64,000 nt of DNA from NCBI RefSeq assembly GCF_022023855.1, contig NZ_CP059450.1:1727001-1791000 (forward strand), written 5' to 3'. Origin of the DNA: Azospirillum brasilense (lineage in GTDB: Bacteria; Pseudomonadota; Alphaproteobacteria; Azospirillales; Azospirillaceae). The position numbers and the translations under genes were made by a program. The notes beneath the pieces are model-generated. The model did not search any database. It was not told the DNA's origin and saw only the letters and a list, made by a program, of their open reading frames with translations. This document shows, in pieces, positions 1 through 9,823 of the stretch. Each line of letters opens with the position of its first letter. The stretch's first letter is position 1.

Positions 1-445
1 TGGCCTCGCGGCGCCCGACCTCCGCCTCCAGCCGCGCGGTGTCGGCGGACAGCGAGCCGAGGCGCAGCTTCAGCTCCTCCAGGTCGGCGCGGATCTTGGT
101 CTGATCCAGCTCGACCAGCGCCTGGCCGGCGGTGACCGAATCGCCTTCCTGCACCAGGATGTCGCGGACGATGCCGCCCTCGAAATGCTGGACCGACTGG
201 TTGTAGGACAGAGGCACCACGTCGCCGGGCGCGCTGCTGGAGACGTTCAACTCGGCGATGGCCGCCCAGCCGAGTGCCGCGAGGAAGGCGGCGATGCTGA
301 CCGCGAACAGGCCGTCGCCGAAGCGGCTTTCGGTGTCCGCGGCCTGCGTTCCCATCAGGGCGGCCGGGATGGCTGTCGGAATGGCGGTCGGCGCGGATGC
401 CGGGCCGGCGGCGGGCTTGCGGGTGAGCAGGGGAAGCGGCTTCAT
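1..445 (-). CDS. HlyD-family type I secretion adaptor (5' part only)
   Basis: Periplasmic membrane-fusion subunit that would bridge the inner-membrane ABC ATPase and TolC. The first 148 codons are present and the gene runs off the left edge. A basic, Pro/Ala-rich cytoplasmic tail is followed by one transmembrane helix (about residues 45-65), then a lipoyl-type half motif (FEGGIVRDILVQEGD) and the start of a coiled coil rich in Leu, Glu and Arg, the normal HlyD order. The ATG overlaps the ATPase stop as ATGA, so translation is probably coupled. It is the last gene of the adhesin-secretion set. The family is clear; the C-terminal beta-barrel region cannot be seen. Confidence 0.88.
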   Translation of the reverse strand, partial: MKPLPLLTRKPAAGPASAPTAIPTAIPAALMGTQAADTESRFGDGLFAVSIAAFLAALGWAAIAELNVSSSAPGDVVPLSYNQSVQHFEGGIVRDILVQEGDSVTAGQALVELDQTKIRADLEELKLRLGSLSADTARLEAEVGRREA

Positions 446-2124
446 GGCGTCACCAGCCCCGCCGGCTCGCGGACGGTGGCCGCGCCGTTCGGCTGGTCGA
501 GGTCGAGCACCAGCGAGGCGCCCTGGAGGATGCGCGGGTCGTGGGAGGCGATGATCACCGTGTGACCGCTCCGCGCCAGCTCGATCAGCGTGCGGTAGAC
601 GGTGGCGGTGCCCTCGGAGTCCAGCCCGTCGGTCGGCTCGTCGAGCAGGATCAGCCGACCGCCGACCGCCAGGGCGCGGGCCAGCGCCAGCCGGCGGCGG
701 TGGCCGGTCGGCAGCTCATGGCCGAAGTTGCGCAGCGGCGTGTCGAGGCCCTGGGCGCAGTCGGCCACCGTGCGGTCGGCCCCGGCGCGGTGCAGGACGG
801 CGTGAAGCTCTGTCTCCGACAGGCGCGGGTTGGCGAGCAGCAGGTTCTCGCGGATCGTGCGGTTGAGGAACACCGGCTCCTGCGGCAGCAGCCCGATCTG
901 CTGGCGCCACCAGGAGGGGGCGAACTTGCGGATGTCCACCCCGTCGGCGAGTACGGCGCCCTCCTGCGGGTCGGCCAGACCGGCGATCAGGCGGATCAGC
1001 GTCGATTTGCCCGAGCCGTTGCGCCCCTTCAGCACCAGGATGTTGCCGGCGGGCACCGACAGGTTGAGACGGCGCAGCAGCGGCGTGACGCCGCCCGGCG
1101 GGGTGAAGGTCAGGTCGCGCAGCTCCAGCGTGCCGGCGTAGCGGGGCAGGCTGGTGCCGCCGGTCGGCTCGACCGCGGTGCGGGCGAACTGCTCCAGCCG
1201 GACCTGCGCCTGCCGGGCCATCGCCAGGGACTCGCCGATCTGGGCCAGCCGGGTGAAGGGCGCCAGCGCGCGGCCGACCAGCAGGTTGATGCCGATCAGC
1301 GACCCGACGTCCAGCTCGCCGCGCACCACCAGGACGGCGCCGGTGGCGATCACCGCCACGCCCTGGAGCGCCTGGAGGCTCTGCGCCGCCGACTGGGCGC
1401 GGCCCTGGCGCATCGACATGCGCTCGCGGACCACGCGCAGGGCCTTGGCCGCGCGCTGCCAGTCGCCGAGGAGCGGCTTGGCGCCACCGAACAGGGCGAC
1501 CGCGTCACGCCCGACGATGGCGGTGGTGACCAGCCCCTGGGCGTCGGCGCCGGCCTGGGCGAGATCGCGCCCGACCGCGCGCATGTCCGCCTGGGCCAGC
1601 AGTCCGGCGGCGATGGCCAGCAGAGTGAAGACGAGGCAGATCGCCGCCAGCGGCCAGGAGATCAGCGCCACCACGAGGATGAAGCCGAGCGCGAAGGGCA
1701 GGTCGAACAGCGTCGCCAGATTGGCGGAGCCGAGCGCAGAGTCGATCTGCTCCGGCGCCCGCAGCGCCTCGCGCCGGGCCGCGTCGCCCTCCGCCGATCC
1801 GGCGCCGCTGCGCGCGGTCATCAGGATGCCGAAGGCCCCGGTGGTCAGACGCTCGTGCTCGGCCCGCCCGATGCGTCCGGCGATGCCCAGCCGGACGTGG
1901 CGGAACAGATGCTCGAAGGCGATGGACAGGACGACGCCGACGGTCAGCGCCGCCAGCGTGGAGTCGACGCCGTGCGTCACGTACCGGTTCAGCACCAGCA
2001 TCGTGTAGAAGGACGAGGCCAGCCCGAGCAGGTTCGCCGCCAGCGACGCCGCGAAGACGCGGGCGGTCAGCCGCAGGTTGGCGCGCAGCCGCAGCACCAG
2101 CAGACCGATGGCGCCGCCGCTCAT
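442..2124 (-). CDS. Type I secretion ABC transporter (fused membrane and ATPase domains)
   Basis: 560-residue inner-membrane exporter of the PrtD/RsaD type, expected to drive export of the adjacent adhesin. The N-terminal 300 residues hold about six hydrophobic helices with no C39 peptidase domain. The ATPase domain from about residue 330 shows Walker A GRNGSGKST, Q-loop LLPQEP, Walker B LILLDEPTDGLD and switch His in ASHD. The ABC signature is unusual: LPTGH where most relatives have LSGGQ. The start is the ATG that overlaps the TolC stop (ATGA); the same frame stays open upstream to 3507 but that part lies over tolC and is not coding. The stop overlaps the HlyD start. Confidence 0.92.
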   Translation of the reverse strand: MSGGAIGLLVLRLRANLRLTARVFAASLAANLLGLASSFYTMLVLNRYVTHGVDSTLAALTVGVVLSIAFEHLFRHVRLGIAGRIGRAEHERLTTGAFGILMTARSGAGSAEGDAARREALRAPEQIDSALGSANLATLFDLPFALGFILVVALISWPLAAICLVFTLLAIAAGLLAQADMRAVGRDLAQAGADAQGLVTTAIVGRDAVALFGGAKPLLGDWQRAAKALRVVRERMSMRQGRAQSAAQSLQALQGVAVIATGAVLVVRGELDVGSLIGINLLVGRALAPFTRLAQIGESLAMARQAQVRLEQFARTAVEPTGGTSLPRYAGTLELRDLTFTPPGGVTPLLRRLNLSVPAGNILVLKGRNGSGKSTLIRLIAGLADPQEGAVLADGVDIRKFAPSWWRQQIGLLPQEPVFLNRTIRENLLLANPRLSETELHAVLHRAGADRTVADCAQGLDTPLRNFGHELPTGHRRRLALARALAVGGRLILLDEPTDGLDSEGTATVYRTLIELARSGHTVIIASHDPRILQGASLVLDLDQPNGAATVREPAGLVTP

Positions 2125-3518
2125 CGCTGGTCTCCCGTGCCGCGCCGGCCCGGATCGCGCTGACCCTGATCGCGGAAAGCGCCGCGGCCCGGCGCGGTCA
2201 GCTTCGGCATCGGCTTGGTCTGGATGTCGGTGGCCTTCAGCCGGCCCATGGCGGCGAGCAGGCGGTAGCCGGCCAGCACCAGCTCCGTCTCCGCCGCCGC
2301 GGCGTCGCTGCGCGCGTTGATCAGCGTCGTCTCGCCCGACAGGATGTCGATCAGCGACCGGGTGCCCAGCTCGCGCTCCGACCGCGCCACGTCGAGGAAA
2401 CCGGCGGCGAGGCTCGCCTGATCGTTCAGCAGCTGCACCTGAGCGCGGGCGCTTTCCAGCCGGTTCCAGCTGTTGCGGACGGTCTCCAGCACCGTGCGCT
2501 CCTGGTCGGCCCAGGTGGCGTCGGCGGCCCGCAGGTCGGCCTCGGCCAGACGGATGCTGTTGAGCGCGGTCAGGCCGGTGTTCAGCGAGAAGGTGACCTG
2601 GAGCTTGAACAGAAGCTCGTTCTGCCGCCCGGACTGCCCGGCGACGTCGCGCTTGATGTTGTGTTCCACGAAGCCGTCGATCCGCGGGTAGAGGGTGCGG
2701 CCGCGCACCGAGGTCACCGCTTCCTGCGCCGCCGCGGTGGTCAGGGCCAATTCCTGAAGGCGCGGGTTGTGGCGGCGCGCCTCCTCCACCGCCGCGTCCA
2801 TCGAGACGGGCAGGCCGGCGCGCGTCATCGCCAGGACTTGGGCGTTGCTGACCTGGAAGGGAACATGGCCGAAGAAGGCCTGGAAGCGGCTCTGCGCGTT
2901 CTGCGTCGCCTCCTCCGCCGCAACGCGGCGCGCCTGGGCGCCGGCCAGCTGGCTCTTGGCCTGGAGAACGTCGGTGGAGAAGCCGAAGCCCTCCTGAAGC
3001 CGCACCTCCTCCAGCCCGGTCTGACGCCGGATGTTGTCCTCGGACTGGCGCGCGAAGGCGAGGAGCTGATGGGCGCGGACGAGTCCGGCGTAGGCGGTGA
3101 GGCCCTCCACCAGCAGCTCCTGCCGGGTGCGCTCCACCGCGATGTCGGCGCGGACCAGCGTCACCTGGGCGCGCCGGATGTCGGCGTTGGTCGCGTCGAA
3201 ATCCCAGATCAGCTGCGTCGCCCGCGCCGAAAACTGGGACGCGTTCATGTCCGTGTTGGGCAGGCCGGCCGGCTTGGTCGTGCTCTCGCGCCCGCCGTTG
3301 GCCGACAGGCTGAGCGTCGGGAACCAGCCGCCATGGCTGACCCGCAGGGCGTTGCGGGCCCCGTCGGCGGCGGCCTCCGCCCCGCGCAGGCGGTCGTGGG
3401 TCTCCGTCGCCTTGCCGATCAGCGCCACCACCTCGTCGCGCGGTGCTGCAACTAGAGATTGTGGTGCCCCGGTCAGGAGCGGAAGCGCAACCGTGGCGAT
3501 AAGACAAAACTTGTGCAT
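2121..3518 (-). CDS. TolC-family outer membrane efflux protein
   Basis: 465 residues with an N-terminal signal peptide (hydrophobic core IATVALPLLTG, likely cleavage near residue 25) and long heptad-rich helices typical of the two OEP repeats. It would form the outer-membrane channel of the type I secretion system. The ATG has AGGA five bases upstream. The C-terminal tail is polar and basic and stops in an ATGA overlap with the ATPase gene. It follows the adhesin gene by 134 bp on the same strand, so substrate and secretion genes are probably one transcription unit or two adjacent ones. The family assignment is secure; exclusive use by the adhesin is inferred from position. Confidence 0.92.
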   Translation of the reverse strand: MHKFCLIATVALPLLTGAPQSLVAAPRDEVVALIGKATETHDRLRGAEAAADGARNALRVSHGGWFPTLSLSANGGRESTTKPAGLPNTDMNASQFSARATQLIWDFDATNADIRRAQVTLVRADIAVERTRQELLVEGLTAYAGLVRAHQLLAFARQSEDNIRRQTGLEEVRLQEGFGFSTDVLQAKSQLAGAQARRVAAEEATQNAQSRFQAFFGHVPFQVSNAQVLAMTRAGLPVSMDAAVEEARRHNPRLQELALTTAAAQEAVTSVRGRTLYPRIDGFVEHNIKRDVAGQSGRQNELLFKLQVTFSLNTGLTALNSIRLAEADLRAADATWADQERTVLETVRNSWNRLESARAQVQLLNDQASLAAGFLDVARSERELGTRSLIDILSGETTLINARSDAAAAETELVLAGYRLLAAMGRLKATDIQTKPMPKLTAPGRGAFRDQGQRDPGRRGTGDQR

Positions 3519-3652
3519 GAGGGTCCTGGAGATCGCCGCATGTCTAGGCTCTTTGGCCTACAGCGATGATGATCTTAGTCGAGAACTCTCATACTCATTT
3601 AGGACAAAACAGTATCCAAATACCTAAAAATGCGTCGAATTCTGTCAGTCGA

Positions 3653-6600
3653 TCATGAATTTTCAGCGACCGGCACAATCGTCGATGCATGGGTTGTGGT
3701 GTGGTGTGTGTCCGCGGTGTGAAGCGCCATCGCCCAGTCTCCGCTGTGTGCATCAAGACTGCTTTGCACAACCGGAACGGTGTCCGGCAGGCCCAGGCCG
3801 GAGGAGAGAAGTGCTGCGTAGTCGAAGCGCCCGTGATCGGCCTGAGACGACGGAAATGGCGACGGAGATGGCGACGCGGCCAGCGGCTGGCTGTGCAGCT
3901 GCGCCGCGACGGTGGCCTGCGCGTCGAAGGCGACGCCGGCCACCAGGCGGCTGCTGCCGTCGGCCATGGTCATGCTGGTGGTGCCGAGGATGTGGTTGCC
4001 GGCCAGCGTCGTGTCTGTCGGGGTGGCCGTGGTGGCAATGGACAGGATTCCGGCGTCGGTCAGCGTGCGCAGTTCGCCCGGCTGGCTCACCCCGTCGCCG
4101 TCGGCGTCCTGCCAGACCTGGAGCGTGGCGAAGCTCTCGTCCGCGGCGTCCAACCGCCCGTCGTGGTTGGTGTCGAGCGAGGCGAGGGCCTCCAGGCTGC
4201 TGTTGAAGCCTTTTCCGAAATGCTCCGACACCAGCTCGCGCCCGTCGTCGATCTGCCCGTTGTGGTTGTCGTCGCGCACCAGAAGGGCGTTGCCCTTGCC
4301 GACCCAGCCGGTCCGGTCGGCCACGCCGTCGCCGCTGACGTCGAACAGGACTCCGTCGGTCAGCGCCCGCAGGGCCAGCCCGTCGCCGGCCATGTCCAGC
4401 ACGATGGGGTCGCTGGCGACGGTGGTCAGCTTGACGTTGTCGACGCGCAGGATCGGGTTGACGCTGTTGTCGCTGGTGTCGGAGGTGCCGAAGCCCAGCG
4501 ACAGGGTGCTGTTGGCCGCGATCACCACGCTGAATTTCCCGCTGGCGCTCGCGTCCTTGGCGAGCAGGGTCACCACCCCGTTGACGCTGACGAAGGCGAA
4601 GTCGTGATAGCCGGGGTCGGAGAAGATGAAGGTCCAGTCGAAGGTCAGCGTCGTGTCCTTCGTCACCGTGACGGTGGTGGCCAGCTTCATTGCGTTGCCG
4701 AAGGATGGAATGGTCCCGGTCGCCGTGGCGATGGAACCGTGGGCAAGGCCGAGGAAGTCCTCGAGCTGCGTCGGCGTCCGGCCGCCCGCGGAGGTCAGGG
4801 TGCCCTCATGCCCGTCGCCGGTCGCGCCCACCGTGGCGCCGCCGGTGTAGCTCCAGCCGGTTAGCCCCTTGTCGAAGGTGCCGTTGGGGATCAGCACGCC
4901 GGGATGCAGGGTGACGGTGTCCGTCGCGGCGGAGAAGGCGCTGCCGTCGCCGAGGGTGACGGCGACCTTGGATCCGGCGCTGCCCGTGGTCTGGTCCCAG
5001 GCGCGGATGGTCAGGGCGCCGTTGACGGTGGCCGGCACCGCGGCGCTGGGCTGGAAATAGAGCCGGTCGGTGGCGCGCAGCAGAAGGGCTGAGTCGCTGT
5101 CGTTGACCGCGCCGACGAGGCTCCAGGTCGCACCGTTGTCGGTGGAGAACCACCAGCGGCCATAGCTCTCGTTGGTGCCGGTCAGGGCGATGCCGACGAC
5201 AGCCCCGGCGTCCGTGTCGGTGACGTTGGCGGGGCCGCTGCCGTTCAGCCCGACCAGCTTCGATACCGCGAAGCCGACCGTGCCCGCGGTGGGGGCGGCC
5301 AGGGCCTCCGCCGCCACGGCCACGTCGAGGTTGGTGTCGATCAGGACGGGGGAAGCGTTCGGCGGCGCCACGGTGACTCCGATGGTGGCGGTCGCGGTCA
5401 GCGGTCCGCCGGCCCCGCCGTTGCCCAGGTCGTTCACGACGATCCGGATGGCGTCGGCCCCGGTGTAGGAATTGGCCGTGTAGAGGAGCCCGTTGGCGGC
5501 GCCGAGCAGCCCGTTGATGGTGGCGAGGGTCGCGCGGACGGTGACGCTGTCCGTTCCGTTGCCGGTGATGACGGCGTCCCACCCGGCGTCGGCCAGGGTC
5601 AGCGTGCCGTGGCCGGCGGTCAGCGTGACCTGCATCGGCAGCGCGCCGGCGTCGACGTCGGACACCGACAGGCCGGTGACCGCCACCGCCACGCCCTTCA
5701 TCGTCGCCAGCGCCGTCGTGCCGGCGGTGATCTGCGGCGCGTCGTTGACGGGGGTGACGGTGCCGGCCAAGGCGATGGTGTCGGCGCTGTAGACGGTGCT
5801 GCCGCCGACGCCGGCCGTCAGGTCGACGCGGCCGCCGGTGACGACGGGGGCGCCGCCGTCCTCGATCAGCCGGACGGTCAGGGCCGGGGTGGTGCCGTTC
5901 CAGTCGGCGGCGGGAACGAAGCGCAGCATCGCGTTGGCGGCGACGACCAGCGCCGCCCCCTCCGCCACCGCGCCCACGGTAATCCAGGCGGAACCGGACC
6001 AGTATTGCCAGACGCCCTGCCCGGCGGTCGCCGCGTTGCCGACGATGGCGACGCCGGCGAAGCCATTGGCGGAGGAGCCGCCCGCCACCGCGTCCGCCGG
6101 GTCGGAGAACAAATGGCCGAACAGGGCGGTGACGCTGGTGCCCGCGGGGTTGGCGGTGTCCTCGGCGATGGTCGGCAGGGTCGCCGCCGTGCCCGTCGCC
6201 ACCGGGGCGTCGTTGACCGGAATGACGGTGCCGGTCAGCGCGATGGTGCCGGCGCTGTAGGCCGTGCTGCCGCCGACGCTCGTCGCGTCGACCCGCGCGC
6301 CGCTGGCGATCGGGCCTTGCGACGTGTCGACCAGCCGGACGGTCAAAGCCGGGGTGGTGCCGTTCCAATTGGCGGCGGGAACGAAGCGCAGCGCCGTGTT
6401 GGTGGCCAGCAGCAGGCCGTTGCCGCCGCTGACCGCGCCGATGTCGGCCCAGGCGGCGCCGGTCCAGTACTGCCACGCCCCTTGCGCCACGGTGGCGGCG
6501 TTGCCGACCACCACCACGCCGGCCAGTGTGTCGGCCGCCGACCCGCCGCTGACCGTGTCGGCGGCGTCGGAGAACAGGTGGCCGAACAGGCTGGAGACGG

Positions 6601-9600
6601 TGGTGCCCGCCGGGTTGGCGGTGTCCTCGGCGATGGTTGGCAGGGTGGCCGCAGGGCCGGTGGCGACCGGCGCGTCGTTGACGGGGGTGACGGTGCCGGC
6701 CAGCGCGACGGTTCCGGCGCTGTAGGCGGTGCTGCCGCCAACGCTTGTCAAGACAACCCGTCCGCCGCTGGTCACGGCCCCTTGCGAGTCGTCGATCAGC
6801 CGGATGGTCAAAGCCGGGGTGGTGCCGTTCCAGTTGGCGGCGGGAACGAAGCGCAACGCCGTGTTGGCGGCCAGCAGCAGGGCGTTGCCGTCCGAGGCGC
6901 CCCCCACGGCGGTCCAGCCCGTGCCGGTCCAGTATTGCCAGACGCCTTGCGAGGTCGCCGCGTTGCCGACGATGGCAATCCCGGCGAAGCCGTTGGCGGC
7001 GGACCCGCCGCTCACGGCGTCCGCCGGGTCGGAGAACAGGTGGGCGAACAGGTTGGAGACGGTGGTGCCCGCCGGGTTGGCGGTGTCTTCCGCGATCGCC
7101 GGCAGGGTAGCAGTCGCTCCGGTGACGACCGGCGCGTCGTTGACCGGGGTGACGGTTCCGGTCAGCACGATGGTCCCGGCGCTGTAAACCGTGCTGCCGC
7201 CAACGCTTGTCAAGACAACCCGTCCGCCGCTGGTCACGGCCCCTTGCGAGTCGTCGATCAGCCGGACGGTCAAGGCGGGCGTGGTGCCGTTCCAGTTGGC
7301 GGCGGGAACGAAGCGCAACGCCGTGCTGGCGGTCAGCAGCAGCCCGTTGCCGTCGCTCGCCGCGCCGATGCCGGCCCAGCCCGTGCCCGTCCAGTACTGC
7401 CACGTTCCTTGCGCAACGGTGGCGGCGTTGCCGACCACCACCACACCGGCGAAGCCGTTGGCGGTGGACCCGTCGCTTACCGCGTCGGCGGCGTCGGAGA
7501 ACAGGTGACCGAACAGGGCGGAGACCGTCGCGCCCGCCGGGTTGGCGGTGTCCTCGGCGATGGTCGGCAGGGTGGCCGCCGTGCCTGTCACCACCGGAGC
7601 GTCGTTGATCGCGTTGACGGCGGTGCTCAGGGCGATGGTGTCGAGGCTGTAGCGACTGTCGCCGCCCGCGCCCGTCACGTCCGCCCGCTCGCCGCTGGTC
7701 ACGGCCCCTTGTGAATCGTCGATCAGGCGAACCATCAGGCTCGGCGGCACGCCGTTCCAGTCGGCGGCGGGAACGAAGCGCAACGCCGTGTTGGCGGCCA
7801 GCAGCAGGGCGTTGCCATCCGACACCACCCCCACGGCAGCCCAGGCCGTGCCGGTCCAATACTGCCAAGCACCCTGCGCGGTCGCCGCGTTGCCGACGAT
7901 GGCGATGCCGGCGAAACCGTCCGCGGCGGAGCCGCCCGCCACGGCGTCCGCCGGGTCGGAGAACAGGTGGGCGAACAGGCTGGTGACCGTGGCGCCCGCC
8001 GGGTCGGTGGCGTCTTCCGCAATGGTCGGCAGGGTGGCGGTCGTTCCGGTGACGACCGGCGCGTCGTTGACCAGGGTGACGGTTCCGGTCAGCGCGATGA
8101 TGCCGGCGCTGTAGGCCGTGCTGCCGCCGACCCCACCGGTCAGGTCGACGCGGTTGCCAGTGACCAACGGCGCGCCGCCGTCCTCGACCAGCCGGACCGT
8201 CAGAGCCGGAGTGGTGCCATTCCAGTTGGTGGCGGGAACGAAGCGCAGTGCCGTGTTGGCGGCCAGCAGCAGCCCGTTGGCGTCGCTCGCCGCGACGATG
8301 TCGGCCCAGGCGGTGCCGGTCCAATATTGCCACGTTCCTTGCGCCACGGTGGCGGCGTTGCCGACCACCACCACGCCAGCGAAGCCATTGGCCGCCGCTC
8401 CGCCGCTCACCGCGTCGGCGGCGTCGGAAAACAGATGACCGAACAAGGCGGAGATGGTGGCGCCCGCCGGGTTGGCGGTGTCCTCGGTGATGGTCGGCAG
8501 GGTGGCCGCCGTGCCCGTCGCCACGGGGGCATCGTTGACCGCGCTGACGGCGGTGGTCAGGGCGATGGTGTCGAGGCTGTAGCGACTGTCGCCGCCCGCG
8601 CCCGTCACGTCCGCCCGCTCGCCGCTGGTCACGGCCCCTTGTGAATCGTCGATCAGGCGAACCATCAGGCTCGGCGGCACGCCGTTCCAGTCGGCGGCGG
8701 GAACGAAGCGCAGCTTGGCGTCGGCGGCCAGCAGCAGGGCGTTTCCGTCCGACACCGTTCCTACGGCGACCCAAGCGGTGCCGGTCCAATACTGCCATTG
8801 CCCCTGGGCGGTGGTTGCCGCGTTGCCGACCACCGCCACCCCGGCGAAGCCGTTGCCAGCGGAGCCGAACACCGCGTCGGTGGGGTCGGAGAACTGCCCG
8901 CCGAACAGCGACGCGACGCCGGCGCCCGCCGGATCGGCGCTATCTTCCGCGATGGGGGCCAGGACCGCTTGTGCGCCGGTCGCCACCGGGGCGCCGTTCA
9001 CCGGGGTCACCTCCAGCGTCAACGGGGCGATATCCCCTGACAGCGGGGTGGTGCCGCCGACGCCGGCCAGCGTGAACAGCCGGTGCCCGGCGCCGCTGAA
9101 GCCCTCGGCCCATTCACTGTTCACCGCCCGCAGCCCGAGCGACGGCGCGGTGCCGTTCCAGTTGGCGGCCGGCAGGAAGCGCAGCAGGGCGCTGTCCGGA
9201 AGCACGAGCGCCGAGCCGTCGCCGACCGTGCCCACCGCCTGCCACACGTTGCCGTCCACGCTGTACTGCCAGACGCCGAATGGGGAGTCCGGGTTCGCCA
9301 CCACGGCGACGCCTATCACGCTGCTGCCGGACTCGCCGGGCCGGAACATCGCCTCGATCAGGTGGAAGACGGCGAAGCCGGCCGGGGCCGCGGTGCCCTC
9401 GGCGATCGCCAGGGCCTTCGCGAAGGCCGCCGCGTCGAAGCCGGCCGAGAGGGTGGGGGCCGCCACCGGCGGCACCGTCGCGGGCAGGGTGGCGGCGGCC
9501 GCCTCGATGGCGCGGGCCACCTGCTGCTGGATCTGCGCGGCGACGGCAAAGGGGTCGCTGGTCAGCGCCTTGGTGACCGCCGGGGCGGCGGGCGGGGCGC

Positions 9601-9823
9601 TGGTGGTGGGCGTGGGGGCGGTGGCGCTCGGCGCGGCGGTGTCGGCGCTCTTGGCGGTTCCGGCCGCGTCGAAGCTGATCGGCTTCAACGCAGGTTCGCT
9701 TCCCATGCTGGATTTGGCCGCGGCCGGAGACGCCTCGCCCTCCGCCGAGGAGGCGTCGGTGGTCTTATCGGCGGCTTCGCCCTTCGCGTCCTCCTTGGCC
9801 CCATCCTCCTTGGCCCCATCCAT
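3653..9823 (-). CDS. Giant repeat adhesin, main (C-terminal) part, downstream of frameshift
   Basis: This frame encodes about 2056 residues of what should be a 2582-residue secreted protein; the first part is encoded at 9765-11405 in another frame. In order: Gly/Ala/Lys/Glu-rich linker; a Pro/Thr/Ala hinge; one divergent and seven complete tandem modules of 154-156 residues (about residues 277-1361) each carrying LPTIAEDTANPAG, GxWQYWTG, LRFVPAxxWNG and VNDAPV; a cadherin/VCBS-like module; a Gly/Ser/Thr-rich carbohydrate-binding-like region; and from about residue 1800 a DPIVLDMAGDG block with DDNHNGQIDDG, DTNHDGRLD and DADGDGVSQPGE calcium loops, the usual pre-C-terminal region of type I-secreted proteins. 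No cleavable signal peptide, as expected for that route. The ATG at 9823 is created by the duplication; whether it is used is unknown, since its Shine-Dalgarno-like AAGGAGG abuts it directly. Confidence 0.85.
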   Translation of the reverse strand: MDGAKEDGAKEDAKGEAADKTTDASSAEGEASPAAAKSSMGSEPALKPISFDAAGTAKSADTAAPSATAPTPTTSAPPAAPAVTKALTSDPFAVAAQIQQQVARAIEAAAATLPATVPPVAAPTLSAGFDAAAFAKALAIAEGTAAPAGFAVFHLIEAMFRPGESGSSVIGVAVVANPDSPFGVWQYSVDGNVWQAVGTVGDGSALVLPDSALLRFLPAANWNGTAPSLGLRAVNSEWAEGFSGAGHRLFTLAGVGGTTPLSGDIAPLTLEVTPVNGAPVATGAQAVLAPIAEDSADPAGAGVASLFGGQFSDPTDAVFGSAGNGFAGVAVVGNAATTAQGQWQYWTGTAWVAVGTVSDGNALLLAADAKLRFVPAADWNGVPPSLMVRLIDDSQGAVTSGERADVTGAGGDSRYSLDTIALTTAVSAVNDAPVATGTAATLPTITEDTANPAGATISALFGHLFSDAADAVSGGAAANGFAGVVVVGNAATVAQGTWQYWTGTAWADIVAASDANGLLLAANTALRFVPATNWNGTTPALTVRLVEDGGAPLVTGNRVDLTGGVGGSTAYSAGIIALTGTVTLVNDAPVVTGTTATLPTIAEDATDPAGATVTSLFAHLFSDPADAVAGGSAADGFAGIAIVGNAATAQGAWQYWTGTAWAAVGVVSDGNALLLAANTALRFVPAADWNGVPPSLMVRLIDDSQGAVTSGERADVTGAGGDSRYSLDTIALSTAVNAINDAPVVTGTAATLPTIAEDTANPAGATVSALFGHLFSDAADAVSDGSTANGFAGVVVVGNAATVAQGTWQYWTGTGWAGIGAASDGNGLLLTASTALRFVPAANWNGTTPALTVRLIDDSQGAVTSGGRVVLTSVGGSTVYSAGTIVLTGTVTPVNDAPVVTGATATLPAIAEDTANPAGTTVSNLFAHLFSDPADAVSGGSAANGFAGIAIVGNAATSQGVWQYWTGTGWTAVGGASDGNALLLAANTALRFVPAANWNGTTPALTIRLIDDSQGAVTSGGRVVLTSVGGSTAYSAGTVALAGTVTPVNDAPVATGPAATLPTIAEDTANPAGTTVSSLFGHLFSDAADTVSGGSAADTLAGVVVVGNAATVAQGAWQYWTGAAWADIGAVSGGNGLLLATNTALRFVPAANWNGTTPALTVRLVDTSQGPIASGARVDATSVGGSTAYSAGTIALTGTVIPVNDAPVATGTAATLPTIAEDTANPAGTSVTALFGHLFSDPADAVAGGSSANGFAGVAIVGNAATAGQGVWQYWSGSAWITVGAVAEGAALVVAANAMLRFVPAADWNGTTPALTVRLIEDGGAPVVTGGRVDLTAGVGGSTVYSADTIALAGTVTPVNDAPQITAGTTALATMKGVAVAVTGLSVSDVDAGALPMQVTLTAGHGTLTLADAGWDAVITGNGTDSVTVRATLATINGLLGAANGLLYTANSYTGADAIRIVVNDLGNGGAGGPLTATATIGVTVAPPNASPVLIDTNLDVAVAAEALAAPTAGTVGFAVSKLVGLNGSGPANVTDTDAGAVVGIALTGTNESYGRWWFSTDNGATWSLVGAVNDSDSALLLRATDRLYFQPSAAVPATVNGALTIRAWDQTTGSAGSKVAVTLGDGSAFSAATDTVTLHPGVLIPNGTFDKGLTGWSYTGGATVGATGDGHEGTLTSAGGRTPTQLEDFLGLAHGSIATATGTIPSFGNAMKLATTVTVTKDTTLTFDWTFIFSDPGYHDFAFVSVNGVVTLLAKDASASGKFSVVIAANSTLSLGFGTSDTSDNSVNPILRVDNVKLTTVASDPIVLDMAGDGLALRALTDGVLFDVSGDGVADRTGWVGKGNALLVRDDNHNGQIDDGRELVSEHFGKGFNSSLEALASLDTNHDGRLDAADESFATLQVWQDADGDGVSQPGELRTLTDAGILSIATTATPTDTTLAGNHILGTTSMTMADGSSRLVAGVAFDAQATVAAQLHSQPLAASPSPSPFPSSQADHGRFDYAALLSSGLGLPDTVPVVQSSLDAHSGDWAMALHTADTHHTTTHASTIVPVAENS
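5739..9001 (-). repeat. Seven tandem 462-468 bp coding repeats
   Basis: The same GCGTCGTTGAC-like landmark (encoding VNDAP) recurs near 5739, 6207, 6672, 7134, 7599, 8061, 8529 and 8991, giving periods of 462-468 bp, always a multiple of three. Units are highly similar at DNA level, with long blocks shared between neighbours such as 6729-6800 and 7191-7262. Two module flavours alternate irregularly: one with LIDDSQGAVTSG, one with VEDGGAPLVTG/IEDGGAPVVTG. Copy number could change by recombination. Confidence 0.95.

Noticed and set aside
442-3507. A 1021-codon open frame on the minus strand covering tolC and the ATPase gene
   Set aside because: Only the part from 2124 down has ABC transporter sequence; the upstream part is a +1 reading of tolC made open by high GC.
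4806-8798. A 1330-codon minus-strand open frame
   Set aside because: It lies within the adhesin repeats in another frame and is made of Arg/Gly/His-rich low-complexity sequence.
5739-9001. Regular repeats that might be read as a CRISPR or satellite array
   Set aside because: Period is about 465 bp, in frame, with coding conservation and no unique spacers.
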